A DNA stretch of 64,000 nt from Enterobacter kobei (GCF_018323985.1 NZ_AP024590.1:3782001-3846000), one strand, 5' to 3'. Shown: positions 52,885 to 62,039, numbered from the stretch's first letter. Notes: generated by a model not told the origin, from the letters alone. A program made the numbers and translations.

Positions 52885-53002
52885 CGGGCGTAATTGGCGA
52901 AGCCAGTCTGGGTCAGGACAGCGCACAGCCACCGGAGCGTACACGTAGTACGTGAGGATGGCGAGCACTGCCCTGGCCCATAATGGCGAGTAAAATAGCC
53001 CG
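52885..53002. repeat. ERIC-like imperfect palindrome
   Basis: About 118 bases forming a long imperfect hairpin between loiP and speB. The arms are GGGCGTAATTGGC... and ...AAAATAGCCC, and the core GGAGCGTAC..GTAGTACGTGA resembles the ERIC centre at 56065-56115. It probably also serves as a transcription stop for the converging genes. Confidence 0.7.
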
Positions 53003-53003
53003 A

Positions 53004-53924
53004 TTACTCGCCTTTCTTGGCGGCCTGGATATACAGCATCTCCAGGGCCAGCGTCGCGGCGGCCAGCGCCGTGATCTCAGACTGATCGTAAGCCGGTGCG
53101 ACTTCCACCACGTCCATACCCACGATGTTCAGGTCTTTCAGGCCGCGCACCAGTTTAATGGCACGATCGGACGTCAGCCCGCCAATCACCGGCGTGCCGG
53201 TGCCCGGTGCGAACGCCGGATCCAGACAGTCGATATCAAAGCTCAGGTAAACCGGCATGTCGCCAACGATCTGTTTTACCTGGGCGAGAATGTCGTCCAC
53301 GCTGCGGTCGTTCACCTGACAGGCATCCAGTACGGTAAAGCCATTGTCTTTATCGAACTCGGTACGGATACCGATCTGCACGGAGTGGTGCGGATCGATC
53401 AGGCCTTCTTTCGGCGCGGTGTAGAACATGGTGCCATGGTCGAACTCGCAGCCGTTAGCGTAAGTGTCGGTGTGTGCATCGAAATGCACCAGCGCCATTT
53501 TACCAAAGTGTTTCGCATGGGCGCGCAGCAGCGGCAGCGTGACGAAGTGGTCACCGCCGAAGGAGAGCATACGTTTACCGGCAGCCAGCAGTTTTTCCGC
53601 GTGGGCCTGTAATTTTTCGCTCATTTCGCGCGCATCGCCGAAGGCATATACCAGATCGCCACAGTCGACGACATTCAGGCGCTCGCGCATGTCGAAGTTC
53701 CACGGGAAACGGTTGTGCTCCCAGGCGAGGTTGGTGGAAACCTGACGGATCGCCGCCGGGCCGTGACGGCCACCGGCACGACCTGAGGTCGCCATATCAA
53801 AAGGCACACCGGTGATCACCCAGTCAGCATCACTGTCATACGGCTGGAAATTCATCGGAAGGCGTAAAAAACCAAAGGCGTTAGATACCAGAGAGTTATC
53901 GTACTGATGACCTAAGGTGCTCAT
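53004..53924 (-). CDS. speB: Agmatinase
   Basis: Manganese ureohydrolase converting agmatine to putrescine and urea. It has 306 residues as in E. coli. Metal-binding motifs GGDHFVTLPL, HFDAHTDTYA and SFDIDCLDPAFAPGTGTP are intact. It follows speA on the same strand but after a terminator; together they form the arginine route to putrescine. Confidence 0.97.
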   Translation of the reverse strand: MSTLGHQYDNSLVSNAFGFLRLPMNFQPYDSDADWVITGVPFDMATSGRAGGRHGPAAIRQVSTNLAWEHNRFPWNFDMRERLNVVDCGDLVYAFGDAREMSEKLQAHAEKLLAAGKRMLSFGGDHFVTLPLLRAHAKHFGKMALVHFDAHTDTYANGCEFDHGTMFYTAPKEGLIDPHHSVQIGIRTEFDKDNGFTVLDACQVNDRSVDDILAQVKQIVGDMPVYLSFDIDCLDPAFAPGTGTPVIGGLTSDRAIKLVRGLKDLNIVGMDVVEVAPAYDQSEITALAAATLALEMLYIQAAKKGE

Positions 53925-53951
53925 GTCTGTGACCTCTTTCGTAAAGTCGAA

Positions 53952-54004
53952 ATAAAAAAAATCCCCTCCGCGTCGTTAAACCCGACGAGAAAGGGATGAG
54001 GGGC
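53952..54004 (-). terminator. speA terminator
   Basis: On the coding strand CCCCTC pairs with GAGGGG around an inner stem CGTCG/CGACG, followed by a run of eight T. It lies between speA and speB. Confidence 0.85.
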
Positions 54005-54018
54005 GAAGCGGGAGTCGA

Positions 54019-55995
54019 TTACTCGTCTTCCAGATAAGTATATCCGTACAGTCCGGCTTCAAATTCTTCGAGGAACTGCTGTTGCAGGTCCGCATCCAGA
54101 TCGGTTTGTTTCACCTGATCGCGGAAATGCGTTAACAGCGTTTTCGGATCCAGCTGCACGTATTCCAGCATATCGGCGACGGTATCGCCCTCGTCTGACA
54201 GTTCAACTTCCACGCTGCCATCCGGGAAGACAAACACGTCCACCGCTTCGGTATCCCCGAACAGGTTATGCATGTTGCCGAGAATTTCCTGATACGCACC
54301 CACCATAAAGAAGCCCAGCGGCGGCGGGTTTTCCGGATCGTACTGCGGCATCGGCATGGTGGTGGCAATACCGTCGCCATCCACATAGTGATCGATAGCC
54401 CCATCCGAGTCACAGGTAATATCCAGCAGTACCGCGCGGCGCTCCGGCGCCTGGTTCAGCCCTTCCAGCGGCATCACCGGGAACAGCTGATCGATACCCC
54501 ATGCATCCGGCATCGACTGGAACAGCGAGAAGTTGACGTAAATCTTGTCCGCCATACGTTCCTGCAGTTCATCGATAATCGGGCGATGGGCGCGATTGCT
54601 TGGATCCAGCTGCTTCTGCACTTCGTGGCACATGCTCAGATAAAGCTGTTCCGCCCAGGCGCGATCCTGCAACGAGAACGCGCCGGATGAATAGCCGACG
54701 TGAATGTCATGCAGATCCATCTGGCTGTCATGCAGCCATTCGCGCAGAGAACGGCGGGTACCCGGCTGGTGCATTTCGCCCCAGGTTTCCCACATGCTTT
54801 GCAGCGCGCGCGGTGCGTCTTCAGACGGCGCTGTCGGCTCGGTGTATTCGTTACGCTCCACGCCGATGATGTTCGACACCAGCACGGTATGGTGCGCGGT
54901 GACGGCGCGGCCAGACTCGGTGATCACCGTCGGATGCGGCAGGCCATGCTCTTCACAGGCATCGCCAATCGCCCAGATAATGTTGTTGGCGTATTCGTTC
55001 AGGCCATAGTTGACGGAGCAGTCCGACTGCGAGCGCGTACCTTCGTAGTCCACGCCCAGACCACCACCCACGTCGAAGCACTGGATATTCACACCCAGCT
55101 TATGCAGTTCAACGTAGAAACGGGCAGATTCACGCACGCCGTTGGCGATGTCGCGAATGTTCGCCATCTGCGAGCCGAGGTGGAAGTGCAGCAGCTGAAT
55201 GCTGTCCAGACGACCACGCTCACGCAGAATTTCCACCAGTTGCAGCACCTGCGTTGCCGCCAGGCCGAATTTGGATTTTTCACCGCCGGAGGACTGCCAT
55301 TTACCGGAGCCCTGGGAGGCCAGACGTGCACGCACGCCAAGGCGCGGGATGACGTTCAGACGCTCGGCTTCGTCCAGTACGATAGCGATCTCGGACATCT
55401 TCTCGATCACCAGATAGACCTTGTGGCCCATCTTTTCACCGATCAGCGCCAGACGGATGTATTCGCGGTCTTTATAACCGTTACAGACGATCACGCTGCG
55501 GGTCATACCGGCATGGGCCAGCACCGCCATCAGTTCCGCTTTGGAACCGGCTTCCAGACCCAGCGGTTCGCCGGAGTGGATCAGGGACTCAATGACGCGA
55601 CGATGCTGGTTAACCTTAATCGGGTAAACCAGGAAGTAGTCGCCATTGTAGCCATAGGATTCGCGCGCACGCTTAAAGGCGGCGTTGATCGAGCGCAGAC
55701 GGTGCTGCAGGATCTGCGGGAAGCAGAACAGTGCAGGCAGACGTTGCCCCTGGGCTTCACGGGCTTTTACCAGTTCAGCAAGATCAACGCGCGCTTGCGG
55801 TACATCAGGATCCGGGCAAACGGTGATGTGGCCCAGTTCGTTGACGTCGTAGTAGTTATTGCCCCACCAGGCAATATTATAAGTGCGCAGCATTTTGCTG
55901 GCTTCCTGGGAGCTCATGGCTACCTCCTGCATGGAACGTAGTACACCCTGTTCGCCTGCTGACGAAGGGGATGGCGAAGACATGTCGTCAGACAT
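54019..55995 (-). CDS. speA: Biosynthetic arginine decarboxylase
   Basis: PLP enzyme making agmatine from arginine. Starting at the ATG at 55995, behind GAGG, gives 658 residues as in E. coli; a start 13 codons upstream is not supported. The PLP-lysine motif YPIKVNQHRRVIESL is near residue 125, the phosphate site HFHLGSQ near 285 and the active cysteine region LLDITCDSDGAIDHY near 525. Its first bases overlap the extended end of yqgB by eight. Confidence 0.97.
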   Translation of the reverse strand: MSDDMSSPSPSSAGEQGVLRSMQEVAMSSQEASKMLRTYNIAWWGNNYYDVNELGHITVCPDPDVPQARVDLAELVKAREAQGQRLPALFCFPQILQHRLRSINAAFKRARESYGYNGDYFLVYPIKVNQHRRVIESLIHSGEPLGLEAGSKAELMAVLAHAGMTRSVIVCNGYKDREYIRLALIGEKMGHKVYLVIEKMSEIAIVLDEAERLNVIPRLGVRARLASQGSGKWQSSGGEKSKFGLAATQVLQLVEILRERGRLDSIQLLHFHLGSQMANIRDIANGVRESARFYVELHKLGVNIQCFDVGGGLGVDYEGTRSQSDCSVNYGLNEYANNIIWAIGDACEEHGLPHPTVITESGRAVTAHHTVLVSNIIGVERNEYTEPTAPSEDAPRALQSMWETWGEMHQPGTRRSLREWLHDSQMDLHDIHVGYSSGAFSLQDRAWAEQLYLSMCHEVQKQLDPSNRAHRPIIDELQERMADKIYVNFSLFQSMPDAWGIDQLFPVMPLEGLNQAPERRAVLLDITCDSDGAIDHYVDGDGIATTMPMPQYDPENPPPLGFFMVGAYQEILGNMHNLFGDTEAVDVFVFPDGSVEVELSDEGDTVADMLEYVQLDPKTLLTHFRDQVKQTDLDADLQQQFLEEFEAGLYGYTYLEDE

Positions 55996-56263
55996 AGCGA
56001 ACCTCAACTTCTTGTATAAAAAGTGTATACCCAATGGATTTCATGTTGCAGGAAGGCAGCAACGCAGCGAATCCCCAGGAGCGTACTTGTAGTACGTGAC
56101 TGGGGTGAGCGAGGAAAGCTAACGCCCCTGCAGCATGAAAGACGAAGGGTATAAAACAGTTGACTACTATCGCAGCGTAACACAGCGATAACAACCCATA
56201 AACAGGCGGTGTATCCAGCAGACTCTGCTGGCACGCCGACTGCGCGACCGGTTTCTTGTTCAT
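55988..56263 (-). CDS. yqgB: YqgB with C-terminus rewritten by an ERIC element
   Basis: E. coli yqgB encodes a 43-residue acid-stress peptide just upstream of speA. Here residues 1-37 match it (MNKKPVAQ at the start, YAAIVVNCF at the end of the match). An ERIC element is then inserted and read through in frame, giving a 91-residue product that ends inside speA. The native last residues and stop are lost. Whether the longer protein is stable or functional is unknown. The start and context upstream of speA are conserved. Confidence 0.75.
   Translation of the reverse strand: MNKKPVAQSACQQSLLDTPPVYGLLSLCYAAIVVNCFIPFVFHAAGALAFLAHPSHVLQVRSWGFAALLPSCNMKSIGYTLFIQEVEVRYV
56026..56153. repeat. ERIC element
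   Basis: A 128-base enterobacterial repetitive intergenic consensus. Ends TATACCC and GGGTATA form the terminal inverted repeat, extended by TTTCATG/CATGAAA and TGCAGG/CCTGCA. The centre contains GAATCCCCAGGAGCGTAC and GTGACTGGGGTGAGCG, which are ERIC primer-site sequences. It is inserted at a TA in the last codons of yqgB. Confidence 0.95.
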
Positions 56264-56788
56264 ATCATTCTATAACACGTGCCCGAACCAGATTATGACG
56301 GTTCAGCGAAACCACGAGAAAACCCCTGATCGACAGGAGCGCCCTTGTTCAGGTATTACAGGGCCTTACCGGCTCTGGAGTCCTGAGAAGCACCGAGATG
56401 GGTTAAACATCGGCAGGATTGCAATGAAGATATACAGGTAGCGGGAGACAGATGCACAGCCGGACGGCATGGCAGATTCAGCGGTAAACAACGGTTCATT
56501 ATCTGGTATCACCTCCACGCTAACCGGGGCAGGTCAGCGATAAGCCCAAGCGAATTTAACTGCTCAACCCGGCTGGAAGTGGCGACACGAACGGTTGTCG
56601 TGCGCTTTTTTTATACCCCGGCTTTATGCGCCGCAGAGGTATAAGCCGCGTGCGGCGTTTTATACCGTCAAAGGGGGCAAATTGCAAAATAAAAAAGCAG
56701 TCCTGGCAACGATATAAGTAAAATTTGCCATTGGGGTGCCATGAAGAATGCGACGAATCTCAAAAAAGGCTGGAAATAGGCTCAAGAA
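56264..56788. other. speA-metK intergenic region with two plus-strand terminators
   Basis: About 525 bases without a supported gene. Terminator 1 (56582-56612) has stem GCG-A-CACGA/TCGTGCGC, a seven-base loop and seven T. Terminator 2 (56629-56661) has CGCCGCA/TGCGGCG and a short T-run. Both point rightward and lie upstream of the metK promoter, so they end something transcribed from within this region, possibly a small RNA. Confidence 0.55.
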
Positions 56789-56848
56789 TTGACCTAAAAT
56801 AGCCATCCAGATGTTAATCCATCTATACAGATTAACACTTAGACTTCC
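56789..56848 (+). promoter_or_regulatory. metK promoter and MetJ-box array
   Basis: TTGACC (56789-56794) and GTTAAT (56813-56818) have 18-base spacing. From 56809, consecutive octamers AGATGTTA, ATCCATCT, ATACAGAT, TAACACTT and AGACTTCC partly match the MetJ box AGACGTCT; the first, second and last match at 5, 5 and 6 positions. MetJ with SAM is expected to repress metK. Confidence 0.65.
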
Positions 56849-56929
56849 TGTGTCATCTACCTGCATGCCGCGACGACGGCCCTGGCACAGAGTTTGAGCT
56901 TATACCATTACCCCAGGGTGACTTAGAAC

Positions 56930-58084
56930 ATGGCAAAACACCTTTTTACATCAGAGTCTGTCTCAGAAGGACATCCTGATAAAATCGCTGACCAGATTTC
57001 CGATGCCGTACTGGACGCGATCCTCGAACAGGATCCGAAAGCACGCGTCGCCTGCGAAACTTATGTGAAAACCGGGATGGTCCTGGTCGGTGGCGAAATC
57101 ACCACCAGCGCATGGGTCGACATCGAAGAAATCACGCGTAAAACCGTTCGTGAGATCGGCTACGTTCATTCCGATATGGGCTTCGACGCCAATTCCTGCG
57201 CCGTACTGAGCGCGATTGGTAAGCAGTCTCCGGACATCAACCAGGGCGTTGATCGCGCCGATCCGCTGGAACAGGGCGCGGGCGACCAGGGCCTGATGTT
57301 TGGTTACGCGACCAATGAAACCGACGTGCTGATGCCAGCGCCAATCACCTACGCCCACCGTCTGGTGCAGCGTCAGGCTGAAGTGCGTAAAAACGGCACC
57401 CTGCCGTGGCTGCGTCCGGATGCGAAAAGCCAGGTGACCTTCCAGTATGACGACGGCAAAATCGTCGGTATTGATGCCGTGGTTCTGTCCACGCAGCATG
57501 CTGAAGATATTGACCAGAAAGCGCTGCAGGAAGGCGTGATGGAAGAGATCATCAAGCCGGTTCTCCCGCAAGAGTGGCTGAACGCGTCCACCAAATTCTT
57601 TATCAACCCGACGGGCCGTTTTGTTATCGGCGGCCCGATGGGTGACTGTGGCCTGACCGGTCGTAAGATCATCGTTGATACCTACGGCGGCATGGCGCGT
57701 CATGGCGGCGGTGCATTCTCCGGTAAAGATCCGTCGAAAGTTGACCGCTCTGCGGCTTACGCGGCACGTTATGTTGCGAAAAACATCGTGGCGGCGGGTC
57801 TGGCGGATCGCTGTGAAATTCAGGTTTCCTACGCGATTGGCGTGGCCGAGCCAACCTCCATCATGGTGGAAACCTTTGGCACCGAGAAAATCGCTTCCGA
57901 GCAGCTGACGCTGCTGGTACGCGAATTCTTCGACCTGCGTCCGTATGGCCTGATCCAGATGCTGGATCTGCTGCACCCGATTTACAAAGAAACCGCTGCA
58001 TACGGTCACTTTGGTCGCGAACATTTCCCGTGGGAAAAAACCGACAAAGCAGCTGTGCTGCGTGAAGCAGCCGGCCTGAAATAA
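56930..58084 (+). CDS. metK: S-adenosylmethionine synthetase
   Basis: Makes S-adenosylmethionine from methionine and ATP; essential. It has 384 residues as in E. coli. ATP and methionine motifs SEGHPDKIADQISDAVLD (residues 12-29), GAGDQGLMFGYATNE near 115 and the glycine-rich GGGAFSGKDPSKVDRSAAY near 260 are intact. It is monocistronic with its own terminator. Confidence 0.98.
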   Translation: MAKHLFTSESVSEGHPDKIADQISDAVLDAILEQDPKARVACETYVKTGMVLVGGEITTSAWVDIEEITRKTVREIGYVHSDMGFDANSCAVLSAIGKQSPDINQGVDRADPLEQGAGDQGLMFGYATNETDVLMPAPITYAHRLVQRQAEVRKNGTLPWLRPDAKSQVTFQYDDGKIVGIDAVVLSTQHAEDIDQKALQEGVMEEIIKPVLPQEWLNASTKFFINPTGRFVIGGPMGDCGLTGRKIIVDTYGGMARHGGGAFSGKDPSKVDRSAAYAARYVAKNIVAAGLADRCEIQVSYAIGVAEPTSIMVETFGTEKIASEQLTLLVREFFDLRPYGLIQMLDLLHPIYKETAAYGHFGREHFPWEKTDKAAVLREAAGLK

Positions 58085-58105
58085 TCTGCTGAAAGTCGTG
58101 CCCTG

Positions 58106-58130
58106 AAGGCCAGCCCTGTGCTGGCCTTTT
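58106..58130 (+). terminator. metK terminator
   Basis: AAGGCCAGC-CCTGT-GCTGGCCTT with trailing T, 22 bases after the metK stop. It is a strong rho-independent hairpin. Confidence 0.9.
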
Positions 58131-58387
58131 GCATTTTTACGTTTTTTCCTGGCCCATCGCGGCACCAGCCGGTCTATACTTCATGCGGCCCAATTCGTCT
58201 TTTTCTGAAAGCGATTACACCGCCATTTTGCTGCTATCCCCCGCCATACCCCGCTTTCCTTGCTATTTTTGTCCCGCTGTTTCATGACGCTTCGGTTTAA
58301 TCTGAATGTACTTTCACTGCGGATTTGCAAAACTATAATAATCTATTGATAAATTTAACTAATTTAACAATGGCTGTTGCCGGTGAT
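58131..58387. other. metK-galP intergenic sequence
   Basis: Upstream part of the galP control region, pyrimidine-rich then AT-rich. No reading frame with a ribosome binding site and no other clear motif was recognised. Confidence 0.4.
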
Positions 58388-58422
58388 GTGTAACCGATTA
58401 CACTAGCGTGACTTACATCACA
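58388..58422 (+). promoter_or_regulatory. galP operator (GalR/GalS) and CRP site
   Basis: GTGTAACCGATTACAC (58388-58403) is a near-perfect gal operator. Immediately after it, CGTGA-CTTACA-TCACA (58407-58422) matches the CRP consensus at nine of ten core positions. Together they indicate galactose induction under catabolite control. Confidence 0.85.
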
Positions 58423-58485
58423 TAAAACAACAACTTGCTCATCTAACATTTACATTGATAACAGTGTGACTTAACCGGAGGCGAT

Positions 58486-59880
58486 ATGCCTGACAATAAG
58501 AAAAAGGGGCGTTCAAACAAGGCAATGACGTTTTTTGTCTGTTTCCTCGCCGCACTGGCCGGACTGCTGTTTGGCCTTGATATTGGTGTGATCGCAGGGG
58601 CCCTGCCCTTCATTACCGATGAGTTTAAAATTAGCCCGCACACACAAGAATGGGTGGTCAGCTCCATGATGTTCGGGGCGGCCGTAGGCGCTGTGGGTAG
58701 CGGCTGGCTGTCATTCCGTCTCGGGCGTAAAAAGAGCCTGATGATCGGTGCTGTACTGTTTGTTATCGGTTCGCTGTTCTCAGCCGCCGCGCCAAACGTC
58801 GAAGTGCTGATCCTCTCCCGCGTTCTGCTCGGCCTTGCGGTCGGCGTGGCGTCTTATACTGCACCGCTGTACCTGTCTGAGATCGCGCCGGAAAAAATCC
58901 GTGGCAGCATGATCTCCATGTACCAGTTGATGATCACCATCGGTATTCTGGGTGCTTATCTGTCTGACACCGCCTTCAGCTACAGCGGCGCATGGCGCTG
59001 GATGCTGGGCGTGATCATCATCCCGGCCATCCTGCTGCTGATTGGCGTGTTCTTCCTGCCGGATAGCCCGCGCTGGTACGCCGCTAAACGCCGCTTCCAT
59101 GATGCTGAGCGCGTGCTGCTGCGTCTGCGTGATACCAGTGCCGAAGCGAAAAACGAACTGGATGAGATCCGCGAAAGCCTGCAGGTTAAGCAGAGCGGCT
59201 GGGCGCTGTTTAAAGAGAACAGCAACTTCCGTCGTGCCGTGTTCCTTGGCATCCTGCTGCAGGTGATGCAACAGTTCACCGGTATGAACGTGATCATGTA
59301 TTACGCGCCGAAAATCTTTGAACTGGCAGGTTATTCCAATACCACCGAGCAGATGTGGGGCACCGTTATCGTGGGTGTGACCAACGTGCTGGCGACCTTT
59401 ATCGCCATTGGTCTGGTGGATCGCTGGGGCCGTAAACCGACCCTGACGCTGGGCTTCCTGGTGATGGCGGTCGGCATGGGCGTACTGGGCACCATGATGC
59501 ATGTGGGCATTGATACCCCGACCGAGCAGTATGTGGCTGTCGGTATGCTGCTGATGTTCATCGTTGGTTTTGCAATGAGTGCGGGTCCGCTGATCTGGGT
59601 ACTGTGTTCGGAGATCCAGCCGCTGAAAGGCCGCGATTTCGGTATTACCTGCTCAACCGCCACCAACTGGATCGCTAACATGATCGTCGGTGCGACCTTC
59701 CTGACCATGCTCAACACCCTCGGCAACGCCAACACCTTCTGGGTGTATGCGGGTCTGAACGTGTTCTTTATCGTGCTGACGCTCTGGCTGGTGCCGGAAA
59801 CCAAGCATGTGTCGCTGGAGCATATCGAGCGCAACCTGATGAAAGGCCGCAAACTTCGCGAGATTGGCTCTCACGACTGA
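58486..59880 (+). CDS. galP: Galactose/proton symporter GalP
   Basis: Major-facilitator sugar porter for galactose and glucose, 464 residues as in E. coli, with twelve membrane segments. Sugar-porter motifs RLGRKKSLMIG, LPDSPRWYAAKRR, DRWGRKPTL and VPETKHVSLEHIE are present. Preceded by GGAGG and a GalR/CRP-type control region, and followed by its own terminator. Confidence 0.97.
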   Translation: MPDNKKKGRSNKAMTFFVCFLAALAGLLFGLDIGVIAGALPFITDEFKISPHTQEWVVSSMMFGAAVGAVGSGWLSFRLGRKKSLMIGAVLFVIGSLFSAAAPNVEVLILSRVLLGLAVGVASYTAPLYLSEIAPEKIRGSMISMYQLMITIGILGAYLSDTAFSYSGAWRWMLGVIIIPAILLLIGVFFLPDSPRWYAAKRRFHDAERVLLRLRDTSAEAKNELDEIRESLQVKQSGWALFKENSNFRRAVFLGILLQVMQQFTGMNVIMYYAPKIFELAGYSNTTEQMWGTVIVGVTNVLATFIAIGLVDRWGRKPTLTLGFLVMAVGMGVLGTMMHVGIDTPTEQYVAVGMLLMFIVGFAMSAGPLIWVLCSEIQPLKGRDFGITCSTATNWIANMIVGATFLTMLNTLGNANTFWVYAGLNVFFIVLTLWLVPETKHVSLEHIERNLMKGRKLREIGSHD

Positions 59881-59891
59881 TTGTTAGCCTC

Positions 59892-59920
59892 AGGGCGTTG
59901 CCACCCGGTAACGCCCTTCT
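59892..59920 (+). terminator. galP terminator
   Basis: AGGGCGTT and AACGCCCT form an eight-base-pair stem followed by TTCTTG, twelve bases after the galP stop. Confidence 0.8.
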
Positions 59921-59956
59921 TGCACTTGCCTTTGCCGCGCACTATTCTCTGCCGTT

Positions 59957-60457
59957 ATGAAAACCACCCGCCTCCCCATCGCCATTCAACAGGCCGTAAT
60001 GCGCAGCCTGCGCGATAAGCTTGCCCTCGCAAATCAGAAACTCAACCGCGCTTATCCGGAACCTGCGCTGGTGTACCAGCAACGGGGAACCGCCGCCGGT
60101 ACTGCGTGGCTGGAAAGCTATGAGATCCGCCTGAATGCCGTGCTGCTGATGGAAAATCAGCAGGCTTTTATTGATGAGGTGGTGCCCCATGAACTGGGGC
60201 ATCTGCTGGTGTGGAAGCATTTTGGCCGCGTGCCGCCGCACGGTAAAGAGTGGAAATGGATGATGGAAAGCGTGCTCGGCGTTCCGGCACGCCGCACCCA
60301 TCAGTTTGAACTGGCGTCGGTGCGTCGCAATACCTTCCCCTATCGTTGCCAGTGTCAGCAGCACCAGCTCACCGTGCGCCGGCACAATAAGATCCTGCGC
60401 GGTGAAGCCGTCTATCGTTGCGTACACTGCGGCGAGCCGCTGGTGGCGGAAGCCTGA
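59957..60457 (+). CDS. sprT: SprT-family zinc metalloprotein
   Basis: A 166-residue SprT-like protein (165 in E. coli), related to DNA-protein crosslink proteases such as Spartan, although the bacterial role is not settled. The HExxH zinc site is in VPHELGHLLVWKHFG near residue 78. A C-terminal zinc ribbon follows, with cysteines in YRCQCQQH and YRCVHCGEPL. It lies between galP and endA as in E. coli. Confidence 0.93.
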   Translation: MKTTRLPIAIQQAVMRSLRDKLALANQKLNRAYPEPALVYQQRGTAAGTAWLESYEIRLNAVLLMENQQAFIDEVVPHELGHLLVWKHFGRVPPHGKEWKWMMESVLGVPARRTHQFELASVRRNTFPYRCQCQQHQLTVRRHNKILRGEAVYRCVHCGEPLVAEA

Positions 60458-60541
60458 TTTTCGGAACTTTTATGCTCTGACTGATTGCATCTGACAACCG
60501 CTTTCGCTAGGGTGCGGACACACTCAGATATGGAGCAGGCT

Positions 60542-61249
60542 ATGTCCCGTCATCTTGCTTTTGCTGCCCTTTTACTGGCTGGCAGCGTTTCCTTTCCCGG
60601 TATTGCCGGGAGTATCAACAATTTCTCGCAGGCAAAAGCCGCGAGCGTCAAAGTGAACGCCGACGCGCCCGGTGATTTTTACTGTGGCTGCAAAATTACC
60701 TGGCAGGGTAAAAAAGGCATCGTCGATCTGGCGTCCTGTGGCTATAAAGTGCGTAAAAACGAAAACCGCGCCAGTCGCGTCGAGTGGGAACACGTTGTGC
60801 CCGCCTGGCAGTTCGGCCATCAGCGCCAGTGCTGGCAAGACGGCGGCCGCAAAAATTGCAGCAAAGATCCGGTCTATCGCCAGATGGAAAGCGATATGCA
60901 TAACCTGCAACCTTCCGTAGGCGAAGTGAACGGCGATCGCGGCAACTTCATGTACAGCCAGTGGAACGGCGGCGAAGGTCAGTACGGCCAGTGCCCGATG
61001 AAAGTCGACTTTAAAGCGAAGCTGGCGGAGCCGCCTGCCCGCGCCAGAGGCGCTATCGCGCGCACCTACTTCTACATGCGTGACCAGTATCAGCTCTCTT
61101 TGTCCCGCCAGCAGACGCAGCTTTTCAACGCGTGGGATAAACTCTATCCGGTGACCAGTTGGGAGTGCGAGCGCGACCGTCGTATCGCCGCCGTGCAGGG
61201 GCATCATAACCCTTACGTGCTGCGCGCTTGTCAGGCACAAAAGAGCTAA
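60542..61249 (+). CDS. endA: DNA-specific endonuclease I
   Basis: Periplasmic nonspecific DNA endonuclease. Starting at ATG 60542 with GGAGC upstream gives 235 residues as in E. coli; an in-frame start 19 codons earlier is rejected. The signal peptide (about residues 1-22) is followed by the beta-beta-alpha-metal nuclease core RVEWEHVVPAWQFGHQ, with the catalytic histidine, and DMHNLQPSVGEVNGDRGNF. Paired cysteines fit a periplasmic disulfide protein. Confidence 0.96.
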   Translation: MSRHLAFAALLLAGSVSFPGIAGSINNFSQAKAASVKVNADAPGDFYCGCKITWQGKKGIVDLASCGYKVRKNENRASRVEWEHVVPAWQFGHQRQCWQDGGRKNCSKDPVYRQMESDMHNLQPSVGEVNGDRGNFMYSQWNGGEGQYGQCPMKVDFKAKLAEPPARARGAIARTYFYMRDQYQLSLSRQQTQLFNAWDKLYPVTSWECERDRRIAAVQGHHNPYVLRACQAQKS

Positions 61250-61295
61250 CTTACACTGGCGGCTATTATTGAGCGATTAAACGGACGTACAGAGC

Positions 61296-62027
61296 ATGCG
61301 TAAACCCCGCATTTATCACCCTGGATCATTAACTGTCGGTCAGCAGGTGGCGCTGAACGATGACGCCGCCAACCATGTAGGGCGTGTACTGCGCATGACC
61401 GCCGGTCAGCAGGTACAGCTGTTCGACGGCAGTAACCAGGTGTTTGACGCGGAAATCCTCCGTGCAGATAAAAAAAGCGTCGAGGTCAGCGTTCTCTCAG
61501 GGGAAACCGACGATCGCGAATCGCCGCTGCATATTCACCTGGGCCAGGTGATGTCCCGCGGCGAAAAAATGGAATTCACCATCCAGAAATCGATCGAACT
61601 GGGCGTAAGCCTCATTACGCCACTTTTTTCTGAACGCTGCGGCGTTAAACTGGATGCTGAACGCCTGAACAAGAAGATCCAGCAGTGGCAGAAAATCGCC
61701 ATCGCTGCCTGTGAACAGTGTGGTCGCAATGTGATCCCGGAAATCCGTCCGGCGATGGACCTGGAAGCCTGGTGCGCCGAGCCTGACGACGGCATTAAGC
61801 TGAATTTGCATCCGCGCGCCAGCGCCAGCATTAATACGCTGCCGTTGCCAGTGAGCCGTATTCGCCTGCTGATCGGCCCGGAAGGCGGGTTGTCCGCCGA
61901 GGAAATCGCCATGACCGCACGCTACCAGTTTACTGATATTCTGTTGGGACCACGTGTTTTGCGCACTGAAACGACCGCGCTCACCGCGATTACTGCACTG
62001 CAAGTACGCTTCGGCGATTTGGGGTAA
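61296..62027 (+). CDS. rsmE: 16S rRNA m3U1498 methyltransferase
   Basis: SPOUT-family methyltransferase acting on U1498 of 16S rRNA. It has 243 residues as in E. coli. An N-terminal PUA-like domain (RIYHPGSLTVGQQVALNDDA) is followed by the knotted SPOUT domain with the SAM loop LLIGPEGGLSAEEI and LGPRVLRTETTALTAI. It lies 12 bases before gshB, probably in one transcript. Confidence 0.96.
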   Translation: MRKPRIYHPGSLTVGQQVALNDDAANHVGRVLRMTAGQQVQLFDGSNQVFDAEILRADKKSVEVSVLSGETDDRESPLHIHLGQVMSRGEKMEFTIQKSIELGVSLITPLFSERCGVKLDAERLNKKIQQWQKIAIAACEQCGRNVIPEIRPAMDLEAWCAEPDDGIKLNLHPRASASINTLPLPVSRIRLLIGPEGGLSAEEIAMTARYQFTDILLGPRVLRTETTALTAITALQVRFGDLG

Positions 62028-62039
62028 AGGAGAAGAAGA

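Noticed and set aside
54700..55941. 413-codon open frame antisense to speA
   Set aside because: Shadow of the speA coding bias; rich in His, Gln and Arg and without known motifs.
56963..58165. 400-codon open frame antisense to metK
   Set aside because: Shadow frame; its start lies in the metK terminator.
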